From Strobilurus pachycystidiatus (lineage: Eukaryota; Basidiomycota; Agaricomycetes; Agaricales; Physalacriaceae): 64,000 nt of DNA. The stretch spans positions 1,860,001-1,924,000 of the forward strand of contig JAHLMK010000007.1 in assembly GCA_019915135.1 (NCBI GenBank), written 5' to 3'. Below the pieces are notes generated by a model. That model did no database searches and had not been told where the DNA came from. It saw nothing but the letters and a program-made list of their open reading frames with translations. Positions 34,298-45,184 of the stretch are shown here, in pieces (positions within the stretch are counted from its first letter, which is position 1; each line of letters begins with the position of its first letter). A program made the position numbers and the translations under genes.

Positions 34298-34730
34298 TCA
34301 AAACGATTTATTATGGCACGGTAGTATTTCAGTGTCCTTGAAGGGGATGTCTGAGCATGCGCGGCGGGGAACGACAGGCTGGTAAACGTGCGCTTACCAT
34401 TGGACGTCGGAAACTTTGTCTTGAAGAGCTCTAGTTGCTCTTTACGCTGCTCCTGCCGCTCCGCGACCACCTGTCTTCGCTCCTCAAAGGCCGCCGCGTG
34501 GCGCTGGTCGAACTGCCAGGACACGTAACCCAGGTATCCAAACACGGCTGTCGAGGCGAGGTGCCCGTAGAGGTCTGGCGGGGGGATAGTTTGAATATTC
34601 TTCGGTGTCATTTTCTACGCAGTGTGCTGCACGTACTGTCGAACAGGGGGCGCTTTTGGATGCCAAGCTGGCCGAATCTGGCGGCCAGGCCGAAGGCAGA
34701 GAATCCGAGGATGCTGGCTAGCATCGACAT
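34298..34730 (-). CDS. small mitochondrial membrane protein (complex I NUXM-like, tentative)
   Basis: Exons 34637-34730, 34398-34574 and 34298-34350 are in phase and give 107 residues. Starts MSMLASILGFSAFGLAARFG, then QLGIQKRPLFDNLYGHLAST, AVFGYLGYVSWQFDQRHAAA and a charged coil EERRQVVAERQEQRKEQLEL. Two short hydrophobic helices followed by a coiled tail, with G-I-Q-x-R-P-L/M-F and GH motifs, recall small fungal accessory subunits of NADH:ubiquinone oxidoreductase, from memory. That name is a guess; a generic inner-membrane protein is the alternative. Divergent from the TPR gene, 336 bases between starts. Confidence 0.6.
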
Positions 34731-35066
34731 TATGGCTGTATGATGACAAGTCCTAATTCGGATTTCGGAAGGGGATGGGTTCGTCGTCACTGGCATTGGC
34801 TGCATCTGCGCCGCAATTTCTTTTGCGCTATTTTTCTGACATTATTGAAAACGGATTTAAACTTGCAAAGAGTCTTCTTAGGTCGACACTGTCATCAGGC
34901 AGTCGCTCAGCGTCGCGTCGGTAGGCGGTGTGGCAGTGCCGGCCGACCCGGGTCCATCGCGACAGCCTCCCTGTGGCAGTTCGGTCTCCTTGTTCATTAC
35001 TTCCACCATCTCCCGCCACAATACTGCTTCATCTTACCCTAGCGCGACCCATCTACACACTCAAGC

Positions 35067-36034
35067 ATGGCCACCAGCACCGATAAGTTTGAGACGGGCA
35101 AACAGTTCAAGGACACTGGCGACCAGGCCTTCAAGGCTGCCGACTACAAGAAAGGTGCGCCATCCCTCTCGGCGAATGAGACTAGGAAATTCATCATCCA
35201 ACAGCTCTAGCGTCATACTACTCGGTAGATTAACCATCGCACGCGATTTACGTTGTGGCGCCTAATAAAACATTGACTAGGCCTTGATGTACTTGCAAGG
35301 ACTGGACAAGTGCGTCGGCGCTCTTGCAGATCTTGAACCTGAGAATAAACTTGAGATTACAGGAACGCAATGTCGAGCATGGGCATGGGTGCCCCGCGCA
35401 CAGACTCAGACGCAGACAAGGAATTAGCCGAAGTCCTCATTTTGCTTCGCCACGATCGACATATCTTTATCGCCTCCTTAGGTCGACGATGTCATCAGCA
35501 AAATATACTCGAACATGTCCGCATGCCATATGAGCCTCCGCAATTGGCAGCGCGCCATCGAGACTGCAGACAAGGCGCGTACTACCATTCCACCTACATA
35601 TCTACGCCACTTACGTTTTCGATCAGGCCTTGAAGAAGAACGAGAAGAACTATCGCGCGCTGTTCAGGAAAGGCAAAGCCCTCGGCGAGCAGGGATTCTT
35701 TGAGCGATCCCTCAAGGTCCTCGAAGAGGTCAAGTCGAAGAACCCCGAAGGTACATTCTCCTCGGACATTCAGATTCAGGTCACTGATCATCTCTCAAGA
35801 TGCTGCCAAGGTTGACGCGGAGATCGCTCGTTTGCGGGCAATCGATAAGCAGAAGGAGAAGGCCAACAACAAGAAACTCAAAGGTGCGTACCACCTTCGC
35901 TTCGATGATGCCAAACGGCTAACGTCAGTGTAGGCTTCTTAAATAAGGCGGGCAAAGGTTCACTTTCCGCCGAACAAGAAGCAGGCGAAGACGACGTCGA
36001 GGAGATTTCCACTCCTGGTGTCTCCGGCTCTTAG
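35067..36034 (+). CDS. TPR-domain protein, co-chaperone-like
   Basis: Eight predicted exons (35067-35154, 35205-35224, 35281-35309, 35363-35432, 35482-35574, 35627-35750, 35800-35883, 35934-36034) give 202 residues in phase. Starts MATSTDKFETGKQFKDTGDQ, first TPR helix pair AFKAADYKKALASYYSALMY, second SKIYSNMSACHMSLRNWQRA with IETADKALKKNEKNYRALFR, third KGKALGEQGFFERSLKVLEE. The three repeats resemble the clamp found in FKBP/cyclophilin-type and Hsp90/Hsp70-binding proteins; no catalytic domain is attached. The tail is basic then acidic (EAGEDDVEEISTPGVSGS). One exon is 20 bases and the intron at 35575-35626 needs a GC donor (AAG|GCGCGT). Chaperone binding is inferred. Confidence 0.87.
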
Positions 36035-36191
36035 ATGCTCTCAAATCTATCTCTCGTTGGGTTCATGTGCAACATATCAATCATCCGCTCCTGTATTTGT
36101 TTTCAATCATCTCTCTCCCAACTGCATTCTGTAGCATTTCTTGTTCACGTTACAACTTGATCTTTCACTAGTCGGATCTAATAACATTGCT

Positions 36192-37556
36192 TCAAAGTAA
36201 TTTCGCGACAGTGGTGTCGACGAAGTCGTCAATCTTGAAACCGCCCTCAGGTGATTTAACGACGCCAGCCTTTTCAAGCATACTGGAGCATGTCAGGGAA
36301 GCATGGCGGAATTCAAACGGACAGTCTCACCTCAGCGTATCAGTGATCACTTTCGTCTCGATGGCTAAACAATCGGAGGGGTATCCGACCGTCTTCATCC
36401 ATGCCTATCGGGATTGATGCTCTATCAGGTTCCTGCGAGACAGCATGAGTCTTCCTCTCACCTGAATATCTTCTTCTGGGTATCCAAACTTGGCTTTGAT
36501 GAACTCGACATTACTAGATGCTCGACTCTCTTCGGAGTCGAACTTGGAAACGTATGCCGAAAGCTTTGACAGGAACGTCTTCAGTTCTTCTGCCTCACTC
36601 TTGGGCTGAGCAGCGATGATCCAGGACGGCCATGGAGTTGGCACTGAACCGATCTGCACAAGATACGCGTAAGACGTCAGCGGCTGGCTGGCGAGAATAT
36701 GTATACGACTCACGAAGCGGCACTCTTTAGCGTCCACGAAGGGTTTCGTAGTGAACCACTCCCACATAAACGCACTCGTCGTCCCATCGTTTATCGAATC
36801 GATCAGACCGCGGATGTCATTGTTGACTAGACAAAAACTCGTTGGACTATGTTGTCATCCACCAATTATGGATGGCGTACTTTTGAACTTGAGGTTCTCG
36901 GATGGCCAGCCTTGCTGGAGACCCATCACGTATGCCATAGTCTGACTGCCGCTAACCCAGATTCAGGCATCGACATCTGTTCCTATGACGCGCTCGCGTC
37001 AATCCACTCACCTTCCGAGCCGAGAGATACCGATAGTCGTATCCTTGAGATCGGCGATGGAGTTGTACTCGGAATTATATCCAGTAATCACCGCCCTACG
37101 CGACGCACACGAGTTAACCACAGACATATGAGAGCAAGTTAGGTCGATGCTCCTAACCAGTTCAGAGGGGTCGACACATATCGGCCAACGAGCTTGTACG
37201 CTTTGGATCCATTGGCGATTCCGGAGATGAGTGGGTCGGTGAGCGCGCTGTGAGACGCGTATGAGATAGGATCGGATCGCCCGTGGGACACGGGACTCAC
37301 ATGGCTACGTCGATTTCGTCCTTGGTCAAGCGCGAGATGAGCTGGCCGGTACCGCCTGGATGGAGATATAATGTGCATTATCGTCAAGGCTGCGCACTTA
37401 CTAGGGCATTCGACCAACGTAAACGTCTTATCTTGATCCTCATCTGCGAATTGTAGGAGCGGGGAAGAGAAGTGCTCTCTAACTACGCAGAAGAGGTGAG
37501 GGGAAGCTCATTGGAGGCTGGAATATGCTTATACCGTATCCGATCCTCAGAGGCAT
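36192..37556 (-). CDS. Ca3427-like periplasmic-binding-protein fold protein
   Basis: Ten predicted exons (37535-37556, 37402-37482, 37301-37355, 37158-37247, 37012-37095, 36881-36951, 36714-36826, 36462-36653, 36331-36404, 36192-36282) give 290 residues in phase. Starts MPLRIGYGVREHFSSPLLQF, then LVECPSGTGQLISRLTKDEI, IALTDPLISGIANGSKAYKL, WAVITGYNSEYNSIADLKDT, GISRLGSGSQTMAYVMGLQQ, NNDIRGLIDSINDGTTSAFM, WEWFTTKPFVDAKECRF, SVPTPWPSWIIAAQP. This is the class II solute-binding fold of the NMT1/THI5-like and Candida Ca3427 group; the GTG, GSGSQ and WEWFTTKP motifs line the ligand pocket in that family as I recall. No signal peptide, so it is probably cytosolic. Ligand unknown, perhaps a pyrimidine-like or sulfonate-like molecule. 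Confidence 0.82.
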
Positions 37557-37827
37557 GATGATGGTAGAGAGTAACAGGAAACTAGTCACTAGTGAAATTT
37601 GGTTGCCATCGGCATGTTATGTTCGGTTCAACTCGAGGATGGTGATAGTTGTGAAGTGCCTGAAAGTATTTCTTGATATCCTCTCTACTCTGATTGACTC
37701 TGAACTCTTTATCTGAGAGATGCCAGAGGGCAGGGAAGAGACAGATTCTGAGACCATAATGAAGTCGGCTCTCGGTCCGATTAATCGCCGGACGATGCCT
37801 TCACCTTCGTTCTTGACCTGCTACTTA

Positions 37828-38202
37828 CACCACGCGGGGACAAAAATATTACCTTTGGAAAAAGGTTAGGACAAAGGTCAGGAGATAATTGATCTTTGTC
37901 CCGTTGTTTTCTTGAAAATAAAGATAATCTTTTACTTAAGTAAAAGAACACGTGAATGACTTTCTTTTGCCGAGGAAAAAGATAGTGTTTTACCAGCGGG
38001 AGGGATCCTTCCGACACGGCCGGGTCCTACCCGCCTGGAAAAACACTATCTTTTACCTGGGCAAAAGAAAGCCTTTGTCCACGCCTTTTGCCGAGGAGAA
38101 AGACCAGCTTATGCCGTGAGAAAATACAAAGCAAATGAATTTATTTTTCCTTTTCTTTGTCCTAACCTTTTCCCGAGGTAATATATTCGTCCCCGCGTGG
38201 TG
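37828..38202. mobile_element. fold-back MITE, PIF/Harbinger (Tourist-like) type
   Basis: A 375-bp element flanked by identical TTA target duplications (37825-37827 and 38203-38205). Ends are inverted repeats: left CACCACGCGGGGACA, right the complement of the same; similarity continues about 55 bases with few mismatches (GGAAAAAGGTTAGGACAAA left). Inside is a second inverted pair, near 37957-38003 and 38023-38070 (both with AGATAGTGTTTT or its complement), around a short GC-rich loop, so nearly the whole element can fold back. An 18-base perfect palindrome CTTTTACTTAAGTAAAAG lies at 37929-37946. No transposase frame. The 3-bp TTA duplication is the known signature of PIF/Harbinger transposition. 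Confidence 0.85.
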
Positions 38203-38482
38203 TTATTTGTACATGCATGCACTCTGTGCAGGACGACTCTCAAGTTACAACCTATTGTCTGGTATTGGATAACAATGCGTCTCGACTACCATTGTTCGCC
38301 TCAACGGGCTGCACACTGGTCTTTGGTCTCCACGGTACTGGTTCTGGTTTCGGTCGCAGTTTTCAAGTCCATTGTTCCGCCATATGCTTAAGATCGACGG
38401 TCCAGGGTCCCCCGAGAGGTGTTTTGCGCCATTATGGTAATCCGGTCAAAGACAACGCAAGGCCACCCTATCCGCCGCACCG

Positions 38483-38489
38483 TATATAA
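38483..38489 (+). promoter_or_regulatory. TATA box
   Basis: TATATAA 72 bases before the ATG at 38555 and about 280 bases downstream of the MITE. Confidence 0.5.
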
Positions 38490-38554
38490 TCCCCAAGAAA
38501 TGGCCTCCGACCTCAAGCTCATCTCGCCTCTCACAACCAAAAACTTTCGACGCA

Positions 38555-39278
38555 ATGCAAACAAAATCAAGAGTGTACCCTGAGACCACAAGATCTCGTC
38601 ACTATCCCCCATCTCCTTCAACGCCTTGCCCGCCATCCCCACTTATTCCCGTTATCCCTGACGAGGACGAAGAGCATACCCTCAGTGCCTTCGGTGACAT
38701 CTCGTTATCCGAGGAATGCTTCATTCCGAGCCTCCCGTCCAACGCTTCTCCAATCAAAGGCGATTCGTTCCCGGGCCCACGTCCTAGACCCACCAGCACT
38801 ATTCGGGGGGCAGCGGCGAAAAGACCTCGTCCTCCTCAATTCAGTAAGACCAAAAATCCATACGTGAGTCATAGATTTCACCACCGGGGACGTCTTCTAA
38901 CTGCTTTTTCGCCTTCAGAACCTCATTGCGAAAGCCGCTATCGCCCAACCGCAGCTCAGCTTGAAGGACATAGTCGAGAGCATGCGCTCCAAGGGGAAGG
39001 TTAACATTCCACCGCCGATTATTATCCCGAGGACGCCTAGTTCTGGAACCCCATCCCCGCTTTCATCTGCTTCGAGCACTCCGCCCCTCACGCCCACATC
39101 TGCGAGCCCTGTCTCGCCGCGGTCCAGGCCGTTCCGCGGTTACGGGCCTATGCCTAAGCGCCCTCCTCTTCCGCAGTGGGAGGAGTTCTATCCCGATCTT
39201 GCTTCGCCGAAGAAATTGGAGCTGTCGAGAGGGAGTAGTGGACGGGAGCGGCGGGACAAGATGATCAGACACGATTAG
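38555..39278 (+). CDS. Pro/Ser-rich protein, unknown
   Basis: Two exons, 38555-38863 and 38919-39278, in phase, 222 residues. Starts MQTKSRVYPETTRSRHYPPS. Acidic block VIPDEDEEHTLSAFGDISLS, then basic RPRPTSTIRGAAAKRPRPPQ, helix NLIAKAAIAQPQLSLKDIVE and a Pro/Ser-rich region ending MPKRPPLPQWEEFYPDLASP and a basic tail. Disordered composition and basic patches suggest a nuclear or regulatory role, but I recognise no family. A TATA box and the MITE lie just upstream, so the insertion may touch its promoter. Confidence 0.7.
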
Positions 39279-39529
39279 TTTAGTCAGAGTTTTCCTAGAT
39301 ATTTATCTATCTTTAGTGTACTGTCTTGCCTTTGTGTATCTTCTCTCTGAGTGCACCTGAACGTGTGTCTACAATTTGGTGCTCTCAAATCGTTTGAGCT
39401 TGTCAGCTTGAGATCATGATTCTCAGCCTATGATCATTCTGAATATGATGCCTCATGATGCACGTGAGCGCGTCTTCGCCCCTTGCTCTTACACCGTCAC
39501 TACGCCAGTTCAAGTTGTCCCATGTAGAA

Positions 39530-42500
39530 ATGGCGCCCCACAGTAAGAAGATGCACTCCCTTCTTTCCAATTACTTTCCCGTTGTTGCTACCTTGGACCG
39601 ATACCTTGCAATGGTTCTTGCCATCGACGCGACGCGTCCATGGACACCCTACCATGCTGGTGATAGCGAGGAGTACACCCGCATACTCCAGACTTCTTAC
39701 GTCGGATCTCTGTCGTCCTCGAAGGTGCTGGAAGCGAGGCAGATGACGATATACTCGCCGGTCGCTGATATGAAAGAAGTCTGTCAGTCAAAACTGTCGC
39801 ACTCTTGAGGGTTGACCATGCTCTGCAGGTCATCAAGCAAGCGCAAACCATTCTCCTCCCCAGAGTAAAACAAGACAACGTTCTGACTTACGGATATCGC
39901 CTGGTGCGTTGGATGCCTTCCAGGGTGTACACTTGTAATTCGTCCGTCAGACAGCGAGTGGAGTGACAAATACCCATGTCAACTCGATAGCAGCCGCCTT
40001 AAGAAACGGGGAGTGGTCGACTCTTCTGCAGAGGTATGTCCTTGTGCAGCATCGTCTTTTCAGACTTTGTCCAACCGCGTATTCTAGAGTAGGCGCCGAT
40101 GTCATGCTTCATCTCTTGACAGAAACATCGATGTTCATCTCCTTACCCAATGACTGTCTTTGCCAGATGACCGGTCGACATCTCATTCACATTCGTCTTC
40201 CTGTTCAATTTCCGGAACCCACATCTCACCCGACAGCGGTGAAACGGCCTGCTCAACACGAGCTACAAGAGAGACCTCAGAAGCGTTCCAAACTGGTGCC
40301 ACAGGACTCTTTGGCGCGCTTTGACAGTAACAGAGCTCTACAGAAAATGACTGTTGAGTGCGTATCTGGCCAGACGCGTCATCTGCTGCCTCACTGACTC
40401 AACCTGGATAGGAAGACTCCCGTACAAATCTCGTTTGCTCGCTCTCGCGTGTTCTATGGGCGGCCCACGATGATACCTAATACTCAAGTCACTATATGTG
40501 GCCTTCAACCAAACCGTCGGTCTACCTCTGCTCAATTTTCTCGTATCTGAAGCCCTAGCAGATGTCTTGAACCGATTCTGGCCATGCTATCCAGTCGGGC
40601 CAGACACCGACCCTGTCGATTGCGATTCGAGAAAGCAGCAGGAAAAGGCGAGGCATCTTTCGAAATATGTATTTCCTCGACAATATGGCCTGTTTAGCCC
40701 GTTCTCATTTGAGGTGCTCACTCGAAGCTCCGTGACACTACCAAACTTCTCTGATAGAGAGGTCGCGATAAAGGTTAGAGAGCGTCCTCCCTCGAGTTTT
40801 GGCAGACCTCACGATCCATATAGGATCTGGGGAAGGTCAAGACTCCAAAACGCCTGAAAGAGGTGCTCGGTATGCTAGAGAAACTCGTTTGGAGGCATGG
40901 GAAGTGCAAATATCACCTCTTGAGAGACAAGACTTGCCCTAGGAAGGTAACGAATTATTCATTACTTCTTGTCGCTTACTCAACGAGCACAAAGATCAAG
41001 AACGTGTTATCTGTCGATAAGAATGTTATTCTGGTAAAAGCTTGAAGCACAGTCCAAATTTCTGAGGTTCAACTGACCGTGAACAGGAAATGTTGTCGGG
41101 GCAGACCACACAACTGCGATCTCAGGCTACCGACACAGGCAACACTTCTTTGGATTCGGCGGGTAATTCGATTCAAGCCATCGGCCTTACACAAGCACGG
41201 GACGCCACCAGACATCGACCAAGAATATTCGATTATGCGTGTCCTTACATCGAGGTGCGCCCTTTTGCTCGAGTACGTGGCGATTATTGATCGAGCCAAG
41301 GTCTATCGATACATTGTTTTAGTAACACGATCTGTCATACCTCATCAAGTCTGGGGCAGCGAGAAAAACTTCCAGCACATTCGGCAGCGTGTGTCTACTT
41401 CCTTTGGACCGATGTCTGTCCTAACTCTCAGCTAGATCTCATGGAGTACATCTCCGCGCGGCGATTTGAAACTCTATCGTTGCATCGTGTTCTGCAAGGT
41501 TTCAGTACGGCTGACTGCAGCTGGCTTGCCCCTCCGGGTGACGGAAGTAAGCAAACGAGAGTAAGCGTGAGCGATGCTTGCAAGCGACGGGAATTGTTAG
41601 AGGACTTCATCTTTTGGTATTTCGACTCTTTCGTGACGTCGCTTCTGAAGGTGGACGGCGTACTCTCTATCCGGTTCTGTGTCTGACTGATGATCAGACT
41701 GCCTTCTATGTTACGGAGTCCGCGTCATACAGAAATCGTGTCCTTTACTTTCGACAGGATGACTGGAAATGGTTGTGTTCTCCGTTGATAGAGAAGCTGA
41801 CATCCGTGACCTTCAAGAAGATGCCACCGGTAAGTTGTAGCGTAAATCTACGCCGCTGTAGACTGACATCCTTCTCAGGAAGAAGCCAAGACCATTATTG
41901 CACGCGGAAAACTGGGTTTTTCTTTTGTCCGCCTCCTTCCTAAAGAAGCTGGTGTTCGGCCGATTGTCAACCTACGACGCAAAAGCCAACGACAGTCTGT
42001 GAGCCATAGGTTGACAGCGTATATGCTACTCCTCTGACACCTTCACAGAATGGTAGTTACGGCTCAGAACGTTCCATCAACCAGATTTTGGCCGCGACAT
42101 TCGAAATTCTTACTTATGAACGTGTGAGTTCATGTCCCAACAACTATTCCGCTTTCTGAAGTTCTCAGCGTGCCAACCCTCACCTCCTGGGAGCGTCAGT
42201 TACTGGACGAAATGAAGCCTATACGAAGCTCAAAAATCTCAAGACTCGATTAATGCTTGAGCAGAATGACCGCAGAATGTTTGGATTTTTCCTGTGGTCG
42301 GCCATAGCTGATGGCTTGCCAGGCCGAAACTATACTTCGTCAAAGTCGACGTCCAGGCTTGCTTCGATACCATCGAGCAATCGAAACTTCTGGAGATCCT
42401 CCAAGAAATCATCTCACACGACTCCTACACAACGCAAAAGTTCGGCAACATATCGACAGCGAACGGACGTGTAAACAGGAAGTACGTGAAGAAAGCAGTC

Positions 42501-44071
42501 CCGGAAGGTATGTCATGTATCGTATGAACGAATACAAGCCTCATTGCGTACAGAGGAGCGACCTGACTTCTTGCAATATGCCACCCAGATGGCCGCCTCG
42601 TTGCATCATACTATCTTCGTTGACCAGGTGCGAAGTACCTTTCAAGAACGGGGGGGAAGGGTTCTGACCTAGCTTGCTAGGGTGCATCTAGCAAGGAGCA
42701 ACGACAGGAAACGCTTGATCTACTGAACAAGCACATCAGAGACAACATTGTCAAGGTGACTATGGTCTGGAATTCTCATTGATTGAACGACCCACCTCCC
42801 ACGTAGATCGGAGAAGACTACTATCGACAAATGATTGGCATTCCTCAAGGCTCCGTGCTGTCTTCCATCCTATGCGCATTCTTCTACGGCGATATGGAAA
42901 AGGGCTTCACTAGATTCACCAAGGATCCTCGCAGCGTATATCAACTCACAGACCTCACAGACAAGATCTCATTCGGCTGTAGGAACTACTGCGTCTGATA
43001 GACGACTATCTCTTCATCACTTGTGATCTAAGCCAAGCAAAGGGTTTCCTCGATATGATGAATCGAGGTGAGACAAGCCTGCAGTTGAATTCATTCCTCT
43101 TATCATCGTCGTTCACAGGGCATCCTGAATATGGGTGTTTCATCTCGAAGGATAAGACTAAGACTAATTTCGACTATGATCACCAAATTATGAACGTGGT
43201 CGACTCCAACTGTACGCATCCGGGTCCAATTTGCTACTCGTCCAGGTTCTTCACTATGCTGCAGATTTCCTTTGGTGCGGGTATACTATCGACGTTCGGG
43301 ATCTCTCTGTTTCCGGAGACTATTCTCGGTACCATGGCACACGTTAGGCTTCTCTCTATCGGTTTCCACTCCGCTCTCTTGACAGGACTTGGCAGATTTA
43401 CGAGACACCTTGACGGTTTCTAAGGAACGTCAGGCTGGTGTAGCCTTTACGAACAAGATGCTGCTGTACGTCCTTTGATGTGCTCGTGCGCCGCCATCAT
43501 TGATCTGACTTGACAGGTTGGCGAAAGCGAAGAGTCATGCGATCTTTTCTGATGTCGGCCTGAATTCTGAGCATACGGTATACCTGAATATCTACCAAAA
43601 CTTCCTTCTCTGTGCTATGAAGATGCACGAGTACATCAGTGAATGGCGAATGAGCGTCGTCCGCAATAGTAAGCTTGTTCAAGGTCAGTGCTTTCCGTCT
43701 GCCAGCAATATAGATGGACGTAATAATCCCTGTTTTCTCAGATACTGTGAAGCAGGTTATTGCGTATTGCTATGCATCCTTGCGATCCATGGCTCAGAGT
43801 AGGGTCGCTCGAGATAATGGGTATGAATCAATCATGAAAAGAGAGGATGTTTTCTTGTGAGTTACCGTCACCTCAATACCAGAAGACTACTAATCGCGAT
43901 AGCCTGGGAGCTCATGCATTCCACGCGATCCTGATCCGAAAACCGCGCCTTTACGCGACCATCGTTGAGAAACTACGTCGAGACTTGAAGGTGTATGGGG
44001 CTCGACGCCTACAAAGATTCAGGAGCCTGATCAAAGAGGGGGCAAACGTCTTTGAGGACATACCTTTCTAA
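39530..44071 (+). CDS. TERT: telomerase reverse transcriptase (TERT), complete
   Basis: Catalytic subunit of telomerase. I model 25 exons: 39530-39778, 39829-39903, 39951-40033, 40088-40357, 40412-40515, 40559-40773, 40836-40946, 41087-41254, 41301-41390, 41432-41650, 41698-41829, 41879-41998, 42049-42123, 42169-42278, 42323-42507, 42554-42627, 42681-42755, 42807-42935, 42983-43067, 43119-43211, 43265-43342, 43396-43465, 43517-43683, 43742-43856, 43903-44071; phases close to 1086 residues. Order of motifs: RVGADVMLHLLTETSMFI, RNA-binding T motif YVFPRQYGLFSPFSFE, RRFETLSLHRVLQGFSTADC, RT motif 1 GFSFVRLLPKEAGVRPIVNL, motif A KLYFVKVDVQACFDTI, motif B QMIGIPQGSVLSSILCAFFY, motif C LLRLIDDYLFITCDL, motif E WCGYTIDVRDLSVSG, C-terminal thumb to FEDIPF. 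The three catalytic Asp are present. An upstream in-frame ATG lies at 39455. The exon 5/6 junction is the least certain. Confidence 0.95.
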
Positions 44072-44247
44072 TGGCCGAGCTAGCCGAGATTCAGGAGCGC
44101 AGATGCTCACGTGATCAACTCTGGGTGATGATTCATAGTTCCTCGGCACTGCGCAGGATGCCGCCGCCGATAACCGCTTGATAATAAATACACCCCTGAT
44201 ACCCGATGACATGATTTCAACTGTCACACACAGAACGGGGAGATTCA

Positions 44248-44255
44248 TATTTAAG
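44248..44255 (+). promoter_or_regulatory. TATA-like box of glutathione peroxidase gene
   Basis: TATTTAAG sits between the upstream in-frame ATGs (44178, 44209) and the ATG at 44367, so a transcript started by it would encode only the short cytosolic form. Confidence 0.4.
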
Positions 44256-44366
44256 TCGGGTATCCGGCTTGCTCAACTCAATCCACACTACGTTCTCCGC
44301 CCAGCCCAACAACCAGCTTCTCGCTCATCTTCTGCTCCCCGCACATACTCCACTACATCTCCACTT

Positions 44367-45086
44367 ATGTCTGCGACAGAAGGATTCTACTCTCTCAAGG
44401 CGACCCTCCCTGGAAACAAGGAGTATGACTTTGCTGAGCTGAAAGGCAAAGTAGTCCTCATCGTCAACACTGCTTCCGCTTGGTACGCATCCCCTGACTC
44501 GTCGTGGGAGCACCAGCACTGACGGATTGGCTTTGTAGCGGATTCACACCACAGTACAAAGGTTCGGGCCGCAGAGCGTTAGCGCGATTTGACGGGTTCT
44601 GATCAAACTTATCCATGCAAACAGGTCTCCAGGCACTGTACGAGAAATACAAGGACCAGGGATTCGTTATACTTGGCTTCCCATGCAACCAGGTAGGCTC
44701 ACACGGCCGCATACTCATAATCTGACACTGACGTTTCGCTCAAGTTCGGAGGACAGGAGCCTAAGCCGGACGAGGACATTGCCTCGTTCTGCACTCTCAA
44801 CCATGGTGTCACTTTCCCTCTGATGAAGAAGTCGGATGTCAACGGCGACAACACGAACGAAGTTTACAAATGGCTCAAATCCCAGAAGTCTGGTATCTTG
44901 GGTCTGACCAGGATTAAGGTATCTATCTCGCGAATCCATGACGCAGCAGTGTCTGATCTTTTCTTTTTTGTGTTCCAGTGGAACTTTGAGAAATTCTTGA
45001 TTGACAAGGAAGGGAACGTGGCCCACCGCTGGGCATCGGTAACGACGCCACAGGCGATCGATGCTGAGGTTGCGAAACTACTATAG
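44367..45086 (+). CDS. glutathione peroxidase (thiol peroxidase type)
   Basis: Reduces hydroperoxides, in fungi usually with thioredoxin and acting also as a redox sensor (yeast Gpx3/Hyr1). Exons 44367-44482, 44539-44561, 44625-44692, 44745-44918 and 44979-45086 give 162 residues. Seen: [40 protein letters not shown] with the peroxidatic position as Cys rather than selenocysteine, [20 protein letters not shown] (second Cys and the catalytic Gln), and [20 protein letters not shown] with the catalytic Trp-Asn. Exon 2 is 23 bases and completes the active-site motif. An in-frame upstream extension (RFIFKSGIRLAQLNPHYVLR and on) looks like a mitochondrial presequence, so an alternative start is possible. 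Confidence 0.93.
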
Positions 45087-45184
45087 ACGAAGACCCACCC
45101 GTATTTTTTTCGAGAAGATATTTTTATGTATGGCACAAATGAACTTCTGTTGGATGTATTACATGGATGTGAATTGGGAGACGT

